37,114 bases of DNA from Myxococcota bacterium (lineage in GTDB: Bacteria > Myxococcota > Kuafuiibacteriia > Kuafuiibacteriales > Kuafuiibacteriaceae), in assembly GCA_028289325.1 (NCBI GenBank), contig JANQQN010000446.1, positions 1-37,114 of the forward strand, given 5' to 3'. A program made the translations under genes and the position numbers. This document shows positions 8,284 through 16,508 of the stretch, one piece after another. Every line of letters begins with the position of its first letter. The stretch's first letter is position 1. The notes under the pieces were generated by a model, which worked only from the letters and a program-made list of their open reading frames with translations, did not search any database and had not been told where the DNA came from.

Positions 8284-8889
8284 ATGTCGAGGTCACAGGG
8301 GGCAGCGCAGACCCGTCGCTTTTTTCGGTCCATCACCGAGATACCGGACGCCGAGTGGGCCTATGCCGAGCGCTTCATCGTTCACCGAACGTTCGAGCGA
8401 CACGAGCACTTGCTCCGAGTGGGCGAGGTGGCCGAGCACTCCTTCCTGATTTTGGAGGGCATCGTGCGGATCTACTATCTGACCGAAGCCGGCAAGGAGT
8501 TCAACAAGGGCTTCGCGGCGGAAGACCAGGTTACCGGTTCCGTGTCTTCGATCATTGGCGGGCTGCCGAGCCGTTTCTCGATTCAGGCGCTCGAGCCCAC
8601 CTCGGCCGCGCTCCTACCGCGTCGGGCGATCGAGGAGCTGTACGACCGGCACCGTTGCTGGGACCGGCTCGGTCGGGTCATCGCCGAGGCCACATTGGTC
8701 ACCATCGAGCGCCTGCACGGCGAGCGTCTGGATCCCCTGGAGGTTCAGTATCGACGCCTTCTCGAGACGTTCCCCACTCTCCCTAAGCGGGTCGCCCAGT
8801 ATCACATCGCATCTTATCTCGGCATCACTGACGTCGCCTTGTCCCGACTTCGAGGTCGGCTACGCGCGCGCGGCGAGCTGATCGCGTGA
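8284..8889 (+). CDS. Crp/Fnr family transcriptional regulator
   Basis: A 201-residue regulator with a cyclic-nucleotide-binding-type beta roll (about residues 15-115; F-L-I-L-E-G-I-V-R-I-Y-Y is the typical core strand pair), a long dimer helix, and a short C-terminal helix-turn-helix around 165-195 (Y-H-I-A-S-Y-L-G-I-T-D-V-A-L-S-R-L-R). No FNR-type cluster of four cysteines is present, so oxygen sensing through an iron-sulfur cluster is unlikely. The cAMP-binding R-S/T-A signature is not obvious either, so the ligand is unknown. Slightly shorter than most family members. The ATG at 8284 is the first in-frame ATG after the TAG at 8266-8268, with a poor ribosome site. The amidase gene starts 92 nt downstream on the same strand and is a natural candidate target. 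Confidence 0.9.
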   Translation: MSRSQGAAQTRRFFRSITEIPDAEWAYAERFIVHRTFERHEHLLRVGEVAEHSFLILEGIVRIYYLTEAGKEFNKGFAAEDQVTGSVSSIIGGLPSRFSIQALEPTSAALLPRRAIEELYDRHRCWDRLGRVIAEATLVTIERLHGERLDPLEVQYRRLLETFPTLPKRVAQYHIASYLGITDVALSRLRGRLRARGELIA

Positions 8890-8981
8890 CGCGTCGTCGT
8901 CTTGACCCAGGTTAATGAACGCTTCGGTGTCTTGGCGTTGGCTCATGGAGCCAGTCATCGCTGGCAAAGGAGGTGCATGCC

Positions 8982-10376
8982 ATGACCCACGACTTTTTGG
9001 ACCTAGACGCGGTTGGCCAGCGACAGCTCGTGCAAAGCGGCCAGATCTCTGAAGCCGAGCTCCTCGACGCTACTTTGGCCCGTGTCGAGCGAATGAACGC
9101 AGCGTATAACTTCTTGGCGTCAACCGACTGCGCTGCGGCTCGGGATCGCGTGCGCGGGGCGCCGGCTGACGGTGGTCTGCCGCGCCTCGGGTTGCTGATG
9201 AAGGATGTCGTGCCCGCCTTGGGGCTGAGGCTCGAGTTGGGATCGCGCCTGTTCGCAGGACAGGTTTCGAACGACCGGACGCCATACACGGACGCGTTGA
9301 ATGCCGCCGGCTGGGTTCCCTTCGGTAAGACCACCGTATCGGAGCTCGGTCTCCTCGGCAGTACCGAGACCGTCCTCCACGGTCAGACCTTGAATCCATG
9401 GAATGTCCAGCACTCGGCGGGGGGATCGTCAGGGGGCGCCGCGGTGGCCGTCGCCTGCCGCGCGGTTCCCGTCGCGCACGGGACCGACGGCGGCGGCTCG
9501 ATCCGAATTCCGGCCTCGCTGAGCGGGGTCTTCGGCCTCAAGCCGAGCCGTGGTCGGACCCATCGCTCCGCGGTCATGGCGACGCCGTTGGCGCCATTGT
9601 TGTCGGATCATTGCCTGAGCATCAGTGTTCGAGATAGCGCCTCGTTCCTCGCCGCCACGGAGATTCGTGGGTCGGACGGGCCCCTGGCGCCCGTCGGCTT
9701 CATTGCCGAACCCCACCGTCGGCGGCTCCGTATCGGGGTCTACGACCGGACGCTCATGGGCGAGGGGCCCGAACGAGAGGTGGCGGCGAGCTTCGTGCGT
9801 GGGGTTCGGCTCCTGGAGGACCTTGGCCACGATGTCGAGGAGGTCCATGCTCCGCCTGCGAACGGCGAACAGATCTCCGATACCTTCTTCACGCTCGCCG
9901 GCGCGGTGGTGGCGGGGCTCGAGTCGATGGTCGGCCAGCCCCTCACCGACGCAGTGATCGAGCCGTTCACACTGGATCTGCTCGACTGGTACCGAAGTCG
10001 ACCTCAGCATGCGACGCGCGATGCGTTGGCTGGCGTCGAGACCATCGCTACCCAAATCTTGTCCCTCGTTCAACGATACGACGTGCTTATGAGCCCCACG
10101 GTGCCCATCGTCCCGCCGAAGTTGGGCTTTTTGGCCCCGGATCTTCCATTTCAAACGGCCATCGATCGAATGCAGACGATCGCCGGCTACACCTCGATCC
10201 ATAACTTGGCCGGTCTCCCCGCGGCGTCCGTCCCGCTCTATCGAAGCGACAGCGGCATGCCGACCGGGCTTCATTTCACCGCCGATGTCGGGCAAGAGGG
10301 GTCGCTGCTCGGACTTGCATACCAGCTCGAGGAGGCCTGTCCGTGGGCCGACCGACGACCCACCGAACCGGCGTGA
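8982..10376 (+). CDS. Amidase signature family hydrolase
   Basis: A 464-residue amidase with the full Ser-Ser-Lys triad: Lys74 in G-L-L-M-K-D, cis-Ser149 in the G-G-S-S-G-G-A loop, and nucleophile Ser173 in D-G-G-G-S-I-R. The spacing of the two serines (24) is that of the family, which includes GatA, fatty-acid amide hydrolase and many carbon-nitrogen hydrolases; the substrate cannot be told. The start was set at the ATG at 8982, 8 nt after a strong AAAGGAGG; a GTG 9 nt earlier overlaps that site. No GatB or GatC gene is near, so tRNA amidotransferase is unlikely. The racemase-fold gene follows after 46 nt, and a Crp/Fnr regulator precedes, suggesting one catabolic unit for an amide, possibly a D-amino-acid or hydantoin-like compound (inference). 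Confidence 0.92.
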   Translation: MTHDFLDLDAVGQRQLVQSGQISEAELLDATLARVERMNAAYNFLASTDCAAARDRVRGAPADGGLPRLGLLMKDVVPALGLRLELGSRLFAGQVSNDRTPYTDALNAAGWVPFGKTTVSELGLLGSTETVLHGQTLNPWNVQHSAGGSSGGAAVAVACRAVPVAHGTDGGGSIRIPASLSGVFGLKPSRGRTHRSAVMATPLAPLLSDHCLSISVRDSASFLAATEIRGSDGPLAPVGFIAEPHRRRLRIGVYDRTLMGEGPEREVAASFVRGVRLLEDLGHDVEEVHAPPANGEQISDTFFTLAGAVVAGLESMVGQPLTDAVIEPFTLDLLDWYRSRPQHATRDALAGVETIATQILSLVQRYDVLMSPTVPIVPPKLGFLAPDLPFQTAIDRMQTIAGYTSIHNLAGLPAASVPLYRSDSGMPTGLHFTADVGQEGSLLGLAYQLEEACPWADRRPTEPA

Positions 10377-10422
10377 GTCGACTTTCGGCGGCGAAAAGGA
10401 CACACTGGAGCGGAGACCTCAT

Positions 10423-11097
10423 ATGCAGATCGGCCTAATCGGCGGGATCGGTCCCGCGGCGACCGACTATTACTACCGGCGCTTCATCTCGTCCTTCGCC
10501 GACGCCGGTCGGGCGCTGGAGCTGACGATCGTCCACGCCGACTCACCGACTCTGCTCGCGAACATGGTGGCCGGCGATGTCACGAAGCAGGTTTCGATCT
10601 ATCAGCGGTTGACCGAACGTCTCCAGAGCGCAGGCGCGGGTTGCGTCGTGATTACCTCGATCTCCGGACACTTCTGCGTCGCCGATTTCAAAGCGGTATC
10701 ACCGCTGCCGGTGGTCGACATGATCGAGGCGGTACAAAGAACGGTCGAGGACCGTGGATTCCGGCGTCTGGGTATTCTCGGTACCCGGACGGTGATGGAG
10801 AGTCGACTTTACGGCGCGATCGCCTCGGCCGAGGTCATCCCTCCCCGCGGCTCGGACCTCGATGTCGTCCATGGCGCCTACGTCGACATGGCCTCGGCGG
10901 GAAGAGCGACCGAGCGTCACCGATCCGTGTTCGCATCCGCGTGCGAGCGACTTCTGAATGATGAAGGCGCAGAGGCGATTATACTGGGGGGGACGGACCT
11001 AGCCCTGGTCTATGGCGATGGTTTTGATGGGTTTCCGGTCGTTGACTGCGCCGCGGTCCACGTCGACGCGACCATTCGTTGGGCCTCATCGGGATGA
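10423..11097 (+). CDS. Aspartate/glutamate racemase-fold protein lacking catalytic cysteines
   Basis: A 224-residue protein with the opening G-L-I-G-G-I-G-P-A-A-T of the Asp/Glu racemase superfamily. The two catalytic cysteines of racemases normally sit in a C-N-T-like motif and a G-C-T-E motif. Here the first site reads T-S-I-S-G-H-F-C (78-85), with Cys85 displaced seven positions, and the second reads G-G-T-D-L (189-193), glycine in place of cysteine. A subgroup with this G-H-F-C / G-T-D-L pattern exists among proteins labelled racemase, so it looks like a defined family rather than damage. Two-base racemisation is not expected; decarboxylase, isomerase or hydantoin-racemase-like chemistry are alternatives. 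Start ATG at 10423 follows GGAGCGGAGACCTCAT; a longer frame upstream overlaps the amidase. Likely co-transcribed with it. Confidence 0.85.
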   Translation: MQIGLIGGIGPAATDYYYRRFISSFADAGRALELTIVHADSPTLLANMVAGDVTKQVSIYQRLTERLQSAGAGCVVITSISGHFCVADFKAVSPLPVVDMIEAVQRTVEDRGFRRLGILGTRTVMESRLYGAIASAEVIPPRGSDLDVVHGAYVDMASAGRATERHRSVFASACERLLNDEGAEAIILGGTDLALVYGDGFDGFPVVDCAAVHVDATIRWASSG

Positions 11098-11172
11098 CCA
11101 GCGCCTTCGTGCCGGAATCGCGGGCGTAGGAGCCCCCGGCGAGCGAGCGCGTCGGTCGGCAGGGCCGAGTCC

Positions 11173-11203
11173 CTGTGCTTGCGATCTGAGATCGCAAGCA
11201 CAG
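11173..11203. repeat. Perfect 31-bp palindrome in the intergenic gap
   Basis: Arms CTGTGCTTGCGATCT (11173-11187) and AGATCGCAAGCACAG (11189-11203) are exact inverse complements around a single central G. It lies 75 nt after the racemase-fold gene and 60 nt before the TolB-like lipoprotein gene. The following bases are only mildly T-rich, with no real T tract. It could be a transcription terminator, an operator for a dimeric regulator, or a copy of a dispersed palindromic repeat; no second copy was noticed in the window. Confidence 0.6.
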
Positions 11204-11263
11204 TGGTCGTTGTGGTGTTCGCCGCTTTCTATCGCCGTGCGATTCCTCTAGTGCTCTTACACA

Positions 11264-12346
11264 ATGAGCCGGAAAATCATCTGGGTGGCTCTCATTGCGG
11301 TGTCGGCCTCGCTCGTCACCGCGTGCGTTCACGTGGAGATCTACAGTCCCGGCTCGATCGAGGTCGAGGACGTAGACCTTCGGTCCGACGGTCGCGAGTA
11401 TCCCTTGCCGGTTCTTCTCGGTCGGTTCGATTCTGAGAGGTTTTCGGGGGTTCGACGGCCCGATTCCCCGACCGTGGTCGTCGACGCGTCGAAGGTCGGA
11501 TATGCGCTGAAGAATCAAGTTGCACGGGTCTTAGGCGACGCCTCGGTGTTCACGAGAGTCCTCGACGAAGGAGACCCGATACCCGCATCCTTTGTTGAGA
11601 TATCCGCGCGGGTGGTCGAGTTCCGGCTCGACCAGGATTCCGCCGGTGACCCTCGGACGAGCGGGGTCATCGAGTTTTCCGCCGCAACCTGGCCCAGTGC
11701 AGCGCGGGTGTGGACGGCGACGATCGCCGTCGAGGCCACGGCGGAGCGGTCTCCTCCGCCCGGCAGCGGTATTGAACCAGGTGTGAGCAACGCTATCGGT
11801 CGGCGCGGCTGGCATAAGTCTATCGATGGCTTCGCCGGTCGCGGGGCGTTGTTGTTTGCGCAGAAGGTGATGAATTCCGAAAGGCTCGCGGCGGCGATCG
11901 GTCGACCCGCGCCCGTGTTGGCGGCCGAAGCGACTCGCCGAGCGGTGATTGCCGTCTTCGACTTTGAAGCGAAGGGCTCGCAGTTCACACCGTCGGAGTT
12001 GGGTACCTTGACCGCCTATCTCAGCGCGACCTTAGGCCACTCTCGCCGCTTTGAAGTCGTTCCTCAACCGACACTCCATGCGGCGTTGCGACGCCAAAAG
12101 AAGGCGTCCTATCGTGATTGCTACGATGCGTCTTGCCAGATCGAGGTGGGTAAAGAGCTCGCGGCTGAGAAGCTCTTGGCGAGCGCGATCGTAGAGTTCG
12201 ACGGTCAGTGTGTGGTGACCCTTCGATTGTTCGACCTCAAGAAAGCAACCCAAGAGCTGGCGAGTACCGCCAAGTCGAACTGTCGGGGCGAAGCGCTGCT
12301 CAACGCGATTGAGCGAGCGGCGACAAAGCTGGAGCAACGTCCGTAG
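11264..12346 (+). CDS. Lipoprotein with C-terminal TolB/CsgG-like domain
   Basis: A 360-residue predicted lipoprotein: a hydrophobic signal ends in lipobox V-T-A-C with Cys21. Residues about 22-225 form an unrecognised domain, and residues from about 230 begin with A-V-I-A-V-F-D-F-E and continue with the C-Y-D-A-S-C-Q-I-E-V-G-K-E-L pattern and a strand-rich end. That second half matches the CsgG/TolB-N-like alpha-beta module common in myxobacterial and related outer-membrane-associated proteins, where a Cys-x-x-x-x-Cys pair and an isoform-count helix are usual. It probably sits at the outer membrane facing the periplasm. Its role is unknown; assembly or scaffolding is guessed from the module. 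The ATG at 11264 opens directly onto the signal. No co-oriented partner gene is close. Confidence 0.75.
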   Translation: MSRKIIWVALIAVSASLVTACVHVEIYSPGSIEVEDVDLRSDGREYPLPVLLGRFDSERFSGVRRPDSPTVVVDASKVGYALKNQVARVLGDASVFTRVLDEGDPIPASFVEISARVVEFRLDQDSAGDPRTSGVIEFSAATWPSAARVWTATIAVEATAERSPPPGSGIEPGVSNAIGRRGWHKSIDGFAGRGALLFAQKVMNSERLAAAIGRPAPVLAAEATRRAVIAVFDFEAKGSQFTPSELGTLTAYLSATLGHSRRFEVVPQPTLHAALRRQKKASYRDCYDASCQIEVGKELAAEKLLASAIVEFDGQCVVTLRLFDLKKATQELASTAKSNCRGEALLNAIERAATKLEQRP

Positions 12347-12371
12347 GCGCCGCGTTTCGTGGCACATTCGC

Positions 12372-12539
12372 CTATCGCCGGCCGTTCTTCTTCGCCCACC
12401 GGCGAGCTGCGGCGTCCAGGGTCAAGATGACCGAGCAAAACAACGCTCCACCCAGCGCCCGGGCCTGGCGGGGGTTCTTCGTGACCACGATGAGAATCAA
12501 GAAAACGACGGAGACCAACAGCCAGAAGATGAAGTCCAT
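12372..12539 (-). CDS. Small single-pass membrane protein
   Basis: A 55-residue frame starting M-D-F-I-F-W with a continuous hydrophobic segment (about residues 3-20), a second weakly hydrophobic stretch (about 30-44) and a strongly basic C-terminus (R-R-W-A-K-K-N-G-R-R). The layout is that of many small bacterial inner-membrane proteins and the frame keeps a GC-rich third position. The frame stays open upstream, but that part is Arg/Ser-rich and antisense to the methyltransferase gene. A GAGG lies very close to the ATG, so the ribosome site is imperfect. It lies tail to tail with the TolB-like lipoprotein gene. No family is recognised. Confidence 0.45.
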   Translation of the reverse strand: MDFIFWLLVSVVFLILIVVTKNPRQARALGGALFCSVILTLDAAARRWAKKNGRR

Positions 12540-12702
12540 ACCTCGAGATAGCGCGAGGCGATGATGCCGTACAACACGAGCGAGACCCTGCCCCTCGCCC
12601 GTAGTAGCCCGCATCAAACGTCCGCGCGTCGCGCCGCTCGTGCGCTGGTTGCATCGGCCCGGCCTAGGGTTACACGACAACCTATCGGAGGTACTCTGCG
12701 GA

Positions 12703-13260
12703 ATGAGCGAGTGGAACGCACGGGTCGTCGAGTGGTACGCAGCGAAGTATGGTGAGTACCCCACGAATCGGCTTGCCGCCGACGCCATCGATGTCACGCC
12801 GGATGCCGTCGTCGTCGATGTCGGGTGTGGGACCGGTTCAGCCCTGCGTCGACTCGCGAGCCGAGTACCGAATGGGCGGCTGATCGGTGTCGATCCGACG
12901 GCGCGAATGTTGGAGATCGCGCGAGAACGCTCGGTCAATGATCCGAACGGGCATCGGATCGAGTTTCGAGAGGGGCCGGCGGAGCGTCTCCCCGTCGACG
13001 ACGCGTGTGCCGACCTGGTTCTTGCGTTCGATTCGATAGATCACTGGAAAGATCGGCGAGCCGGTCTACTCGAGGTGCGTCGGGTTCTTCGGCCCGACGG
13101 CCGAGTGGCCGTGGTGAAGGACGGCGGGCTACCCGGCGACAGCGAGCTGCGGCGGGGCTTGTATAGTCAACTGGAGGGCGCGGGCTTGCGCGTCGTGTCG
13201 GAACATCGGCTCACCGAGGACGAGATTTCATGCACACTGTGGGTCATCGAACCAGCGTAG
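12703..13260 (+). CDS. Class I SAM-dependent methyltransferase
   Basis: A 185-residue protein of the UbiE/Methyltransf_11 type. Motif I, V-D-V-G-C-G-T-G-S at 38-46, binds S-adenosylmethionine; an acidic residue ends strand 2 in L-I-G-V-D-P, and L-A-F-D-S-I-D-H-W-K is motif IV. It begins almost directly with the N-terminal helix of the fold and has no substrate-recognition extension, so the acceptor cannot be predicted. The start ATG at 12703 is preceded by GGAGGTACTCTGCGGA; the site is usable but with long spacing. Strand and position suggest its own promoter. It is one of three unrelated methyltransferase genes in the window and shares no neighbourhood with the others. Confidence 0.85.
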   Translation: MSEWNARVVEWYAAKYGEYPTNRLAADAIDVTPDAVVVDVGCGTGSALRRLASRVPNGRLIGVDPTARMLEIARERSVNDPNGHRIEFREGPAERLPVDDACADLVLAFDSIDHWKDRRAGLLEVRRVLRPDGRVAVVKDGGLPGDSELRRGLYSQLEGAGLRVVSEHRLTEDEISCTLWVIEPA

Positions 13261-13284
13261 CGCCGCCGTCAGTCTTCGGCGGCG
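13261..13284 (+). terminator. GC hairpin after the methyltransferase gene
   Basis: CGCCGCCG (13261-13268) and CGGCGGCG (13277-13284) form an 8-bp stem around an 8-nt loop directly behind the TAG stop. No T tract follows, so termination, if any, would be weak or factor-assisted. Confidence 0.4.
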
Positions 13285-13389
13285 GCAAGCGTCGGCGGCG
13301 AGCAGCGATGTCGCGAGCTCCATGAGTCTGTGCTTGCCCAACCGGCTTTGGGTGTGGCATCATCGCTTCACGCCGTCAAAGGCGTCTCT

Positions 13390-13444
13390 ATGACCTACCG
13401 CTCCTGAACCTTTCTTTCTTCGATACGACCCGCCGCTCTCGGCG
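13390..13444 (+). promoter_or_regulatory. Possible leader peptide and hairpin before the ABC-F gene
   Basis: A five-codon frame M-T-Y-R-S with a TGA stop (13390-13407) is followed by a pyrimidine-rich stretch and a short hairpin (CGCCG 13431-13435, CTCT loop, CGGCG 13440-13444), 28 nt before the ABC-F start. Antibiotic-responsive ABC-F genes in other bacteria are often controlled by short upstream peptides and attenuators. No clear ribosome site precedes this frame, so it may be accidental. Confidence 0.2.
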
Positions 13445-13472
13445 CGGTGCGTGAGGTTCAAGGAGACGACGG

Positions 13473-14972
13473 ATGGGTTCCATCTACGCAGATTCAGTTT
13501 CTTTTGCCTACGACGGCGGTGAGCCCATCATCCGCGAGGCAACCTTGCATCTGACCGATGGCTGGGCGGGGCTCGTCGGTGCCAATGGGGCCGGGAAGAC
13601 AACCCTCCTTCGCCTTCTGGCCGGCGAGGTCGTGCCTGATGCAGGCCATTGCTTGGTCAAGCCCACCGGGGCGACGGTGGTGCTGTGTCCGCAGCGGGTC
13701 GACGACCTCGATGACGCCATCGAAGCGTTCGCTGAAGACGAAGGCGGGGTTGCTGCGCGGCTGCGCGGTACACTGGCCCTGGCCGACCGACCCATCGAGC
13801 GGTGGCCGAGTCTGTCTCCCGGCGAGCGTAAGCGTTGGCAGATCGGGGCTGCGCTTTGCCGTGAGCCGACTGTATTGCTTCTCGATGAGCCGACGAATCA
13901 CATCGATTCCGGCACTCGGAACGTGCTCCGGGAAGCACTTCGTCGGTTCCGGGGGCTCGGCGTCCTGGTCTCTCACGACCGTGAACTACTCGATACGATA
14001 ACGACACGCACGTTCTGGCTGAGTGAAGGACGCGTCGACACCTACGAAGCACCGTACGGACGAGCCCGAGGCATTCGGACTGCGGATAGCCAGCGAGCGA
14101 ATCACGAGCGGGCGGAGGCCAAGGTGCGGATTACGAGAGCCAGGAAGACCCTGGAGCACACTCGTCGCCGTCACGAATCGGCGCAGCGAGCGATGAGCGG
14201 GCGAGGCCGTGATGCAAAGGACCGCGACGCGCGGTCGGCGGGGGCCAAGGCTCGGCGCGCACTGGCCGAGGCTCGCCTCGGTCGTGAAGTCAGCCGACGT
14301 CGTTCCGCGACCGAACGCGCCCTCGCCCGCCTGCCGGCTTCGCCAGCGGTGCAAAGCGAAGCTGCTTCGATGTTCGTGGACTTCGTGCCGGCCTCGAAAC
14401 GGCGTTTGCTCTCTCTTCAGAGCACGGAGGTCGTCGCCGGTACAAAGACCTTGTTGCGGGACGTATCGGTCCACCTCGATCGGCATGATCGCGTTCGGCT
14501 CGACGGACCGAACGGGGCGGGCAAGACGACTCTGCTGTCCTGTCTCCTATCGGCGTCAAGGCTGGATCCGGCGCGGGTGTTCCACCTTCCCCAGGACACC
14601 GACGTCGAGGGGGGCGCGGCCCTCGTGCGTGTGGTTCGCCAGATGGACGCCGCGACGCGCGGTCGCGTGTTGGCGCTGATGGCTCGCATGGGATCGGACC
14701 CAGGTCGGATCATGACCACAGATCGCCCGTCGCCGGGCGAAACGCGTAAGCTTCAGATCGCCATCGGGCTGGGGCGGCTCGTGTGGGCGGTCGTACTCGA
14801 CGAGCCCACGAATCATCTCGACCTACCGTCCGTGGATCGCATGAAGGAGGCGCTCAGCGACTATCCGGGGGCATTGTTGCTCGTCAGCCATGATTCTGCG
14901 TTCGCTGACGGTCTCACGTCAGCGAGGTGGCGGATCGCCGAGGGCCACCTCGAAGTCGAAAGCCCGGGTTAG
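13473..14972 (+). CDS. ABC-F family ATPase (twin ATP-binding domains)
   Basis: A 499-residue soluble protein with two ABC ATPase domains and no membrane segment. Domain 1 has Walker A G-A-N-G-A-G-K-T-T (36-44), signature L-S-P-G-E (114-118), Walker B L-L-L-D-E-P (135-140) and H-loop V-S-H-D. Domain 2 has Walker A G-P-N-G-A-G-K-T-T (345-353), signature P-S-P-G-E (419-423), Walker B V-V-L-D-E-P (440-445) and V-S-H-D. Both domains share the E-P-T-N-H motif typical of ABC-F. The linker (about 195-295) is strongly basic and helical, as expected for the ribosome-binding P-site tip motif. Such proteins act on translating ribosomes, as EttA-like factors or as protection against ribosome-targeting drugs. 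The ATG at 13473 has AAGGAG 8 nt upstream. Which of the two roles applies cannot be decided here. Confidence 0.93.
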   Translation: MGSIYADSVSFAYDGGEPIIREATLHLTDGWAGLVGANGAGKTTLLRLLAGEVVPDAGHCLVKPTGATVVLCPQRVDDLDDAIEAFAEDEGGVAARLRGTLALADRPIERWPSLSPGERKRWQIGAALCREPTVLLLDEPTNHIDSGTRNVLREALRRFRGLGVLVSHDRELLDTITTRTFWLSEGRVDTYEAPYGRARGIRTADSQRANHERAEAKVRITRARKTLEHTRRRHESAQRAMSGRGRDAKDRDARSAGAKARRALAEARLGREVSRRRSATERALARLPASPAVQSEAASMFVDFVPASKRRLLSLQSTEVVAGTKTLLRDVSVHLDRHDRVRLDGPNGAGKTTLLSCLLSASRLDPARVFHLPQDTDVEGGAALVRVVRQMDAATRGRVLALMARMGSDPGRIMTTDRPSPGETRKLQIAIGLGRLVWAVVLDEPTNHLDLPSVDRMKEALSDYPGALLLVSHDSAFADGLTSARWRIAEGHLEVESPG

Positions 14973-15083
14973 AGGCCTGACTGTGGCAGACCCGAACCGG
15001 ACGTTTGCAGACGCTTGCCGCCGTCCAGCCCGATTCCGCGCTTCCCCTTTGCGATCGCTGGGGCCAAGGGCTAGACGCTTCGC

Positions 15084-16508
15084 ATGCGATTGATTGTATC
15101 GCTTCTGGTGGCGGCATCCATCGGCTGTGCGGCGACGCCGGCGCTCGAGCCGGTCTCCGAGCGGCCCTTCGATGACTTTGCCGGCAACCGGGCGACGATC
15201 GGCGCCGGTGTGCAGGCGGTGCTGACCTGCAACGGTCTGTTTACCTCGAACCGACCGTTAGACCTCGTCCGAACGCAGGAGTTGGCGTATCTGACCGGTC
15301 CGCGTTTCGATCCACCGACGGATCGGTTCACGGTCGATACGACCCGCCAAGCCGTTTCGGTTCGGGTGCGGGGCTCGCGACGCTCGGTGTCGGCGGCGTT
15401 TCGCGAAGGTGTCGGCTGCATCGTCCTTGGGCCCGACCAGACCCTCGATGATATCGATGATCTGCCCCGACTTCCGGGGTGGCCGGCCATCGACGATGCC
15501 GATTGGCCCATGGGTGACCGGCTGTCCGATAAGCCACTTCCCGACGATGTCGATCGCGCCCGGCTCGCCGCCGCATCGGACTGGGCGTTCGAGCGAGAAT
15601 CACCGGAGCAAGTGACCTTGAGCCTGATCGTCGTCCATCGAGGCGATATCGTGCTCGAACGCTACGCGGAGGGCGTCGACGTTCACACCCGCACCCGGAC
15701 GTGGTCTACGGCCAAGAGTATCGCGGTGACGCTGGTTGGCATGCTGGTCGACAATGGCAGGTTGAGGCTCGACGACGGGCTGAACATCGATTGGCTGCCC
15801 GATCTGAAGAGCGGCGATGCACCTGACCCGCGAAGTGCGATCACTCTCCGTCACGTCCTCAACATGTCGAGCGGTCTGTACCCAGTAGATAGCTTCAACC
15901 AAGAGTACGCGACCGGCTCCGGGCTTGCGTATTGGGCCGGGGCGAGCTCGGCCGAAGGGGCTCGGCGGCGAGGCCTCGTGCGCACGCCGGGGACGTTTTG
16001 GGACTACGAGAACTACGACACTCTCCTTGCCGTCTACGCCATGAAACGCGCGCTCGGCGACGACTACCTCACGTTTCCGCGAACCGCTCTGCTCGAGAAG
16101 CTCGGTATGCGCCACACGCTGCTCAGCACTGACCGCTTCGGTGACTTCATCCTCAGCAGCCAGGTGTACACCAATGCCCGCGATCTGGCTCGATTCGGAT
16201 TGCTGTACCTCAATGAAGGTATGGCTAGAGGCGAGCGGTTGATCTCGAAGGATTGGATCGAGTTCGTTCGAACCCCGGCGCCATCGACCGCCGACCGGGG
16301 TCGTTTCTACGGCGGTCAGTTCTGGCTGGTACCCGACCGCCGTACCGATGTTCCCAAAGACGCCTACGCGACCGCGGGCAATCGCGGTCAGTACGTCATT
16401 ATTGTGCCCTCCCGAGAGCTGGTGATCGTTCGTCGAGGTCTCGACTACGGCAAGCAGGGCTTCAATCGATGGGATCTCACCCGAGAAGTGCTGAAGGCGT
16501 TTCCGTAG
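15084..16508 (+). CDS. Serine hydrolase of the beta-lactamase (class C/PBP-like) family
   Basis: A 474-residue exported protein. The first 15 residues form a short hydrophobic signal ending I-G-C, possibly a lipobox with Cys15. Residues about 18-150 are an extra N-terminal domain of no known family. The catalytic domain follows: S-x-x-K as S-T-A-K (208-211), with Ser208 as nucleophile, Y-E-N (308-310) as the second motif, and A-G-N-R-G-Q-Y near the C-terminus in place of the K-T-G/H-x-G strand. This is the beta-lactamase/transpeptidase-like fold shared by esterases, peptidases and 6-aminohexanoate hydrolases; true penicillin hydrolysis is not implied. Placement in the periplasm or outer membrane is likely. 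Its 3' end overlaps the convergent histidine kinase gene by 32 nt. Confidence 0.88.
   Translation: MRLIVSLLVAASIGCAATPALEPVSERPFDDFAGNRATIGAGVQAVLTCNGLFTSNRPLDLVRTQELAYLTGPRFDPPTDRFTVDTTRQAVSVRVRGSRRSVSAAFREGVGCIVLGPDQTLDDIDDLPRLPGWPAIDDADWPMGDRLSDKPLPDDVDRARLAAASDWAFERESPEQVTLSLIVVHRGDIVLERYAEGVDVHTRTRTWSTAKSIAVTLVGMLVDNGRLRLDDGLNIDWLPDLKSGDAPDPRSAITLRHVLNMSSGLYPVDSFNQEYATGSGLAYWAGASSAEGARRRGLVRTPGTFWDYENYDTLLAVYAMKRALGDDYLTFPRTALLEKLGMRHTLLSTDRFGDFILSSQVYTNARDLARFGLLYLNEGMARGERLISKDWIEFVRTPAPSTADRGRFYGGQFWLVPDRRTDVPKDAYATAGNRGQYVIIVPSRELVIVRRGLDYGKQGFNRWDLTREVLKAFP

Noticed and set aside
9429..10403. A 324-codon open frame on the minus strand antisense to the amidase
   Set aside because: It runs fully inside the amidase coding sequence, which has complete catalytic motifs and a strong ribosome site. 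The antisense product is Arg/Gly/His-rich with no domain. High-GC genes commonly leave such open antisense frames.
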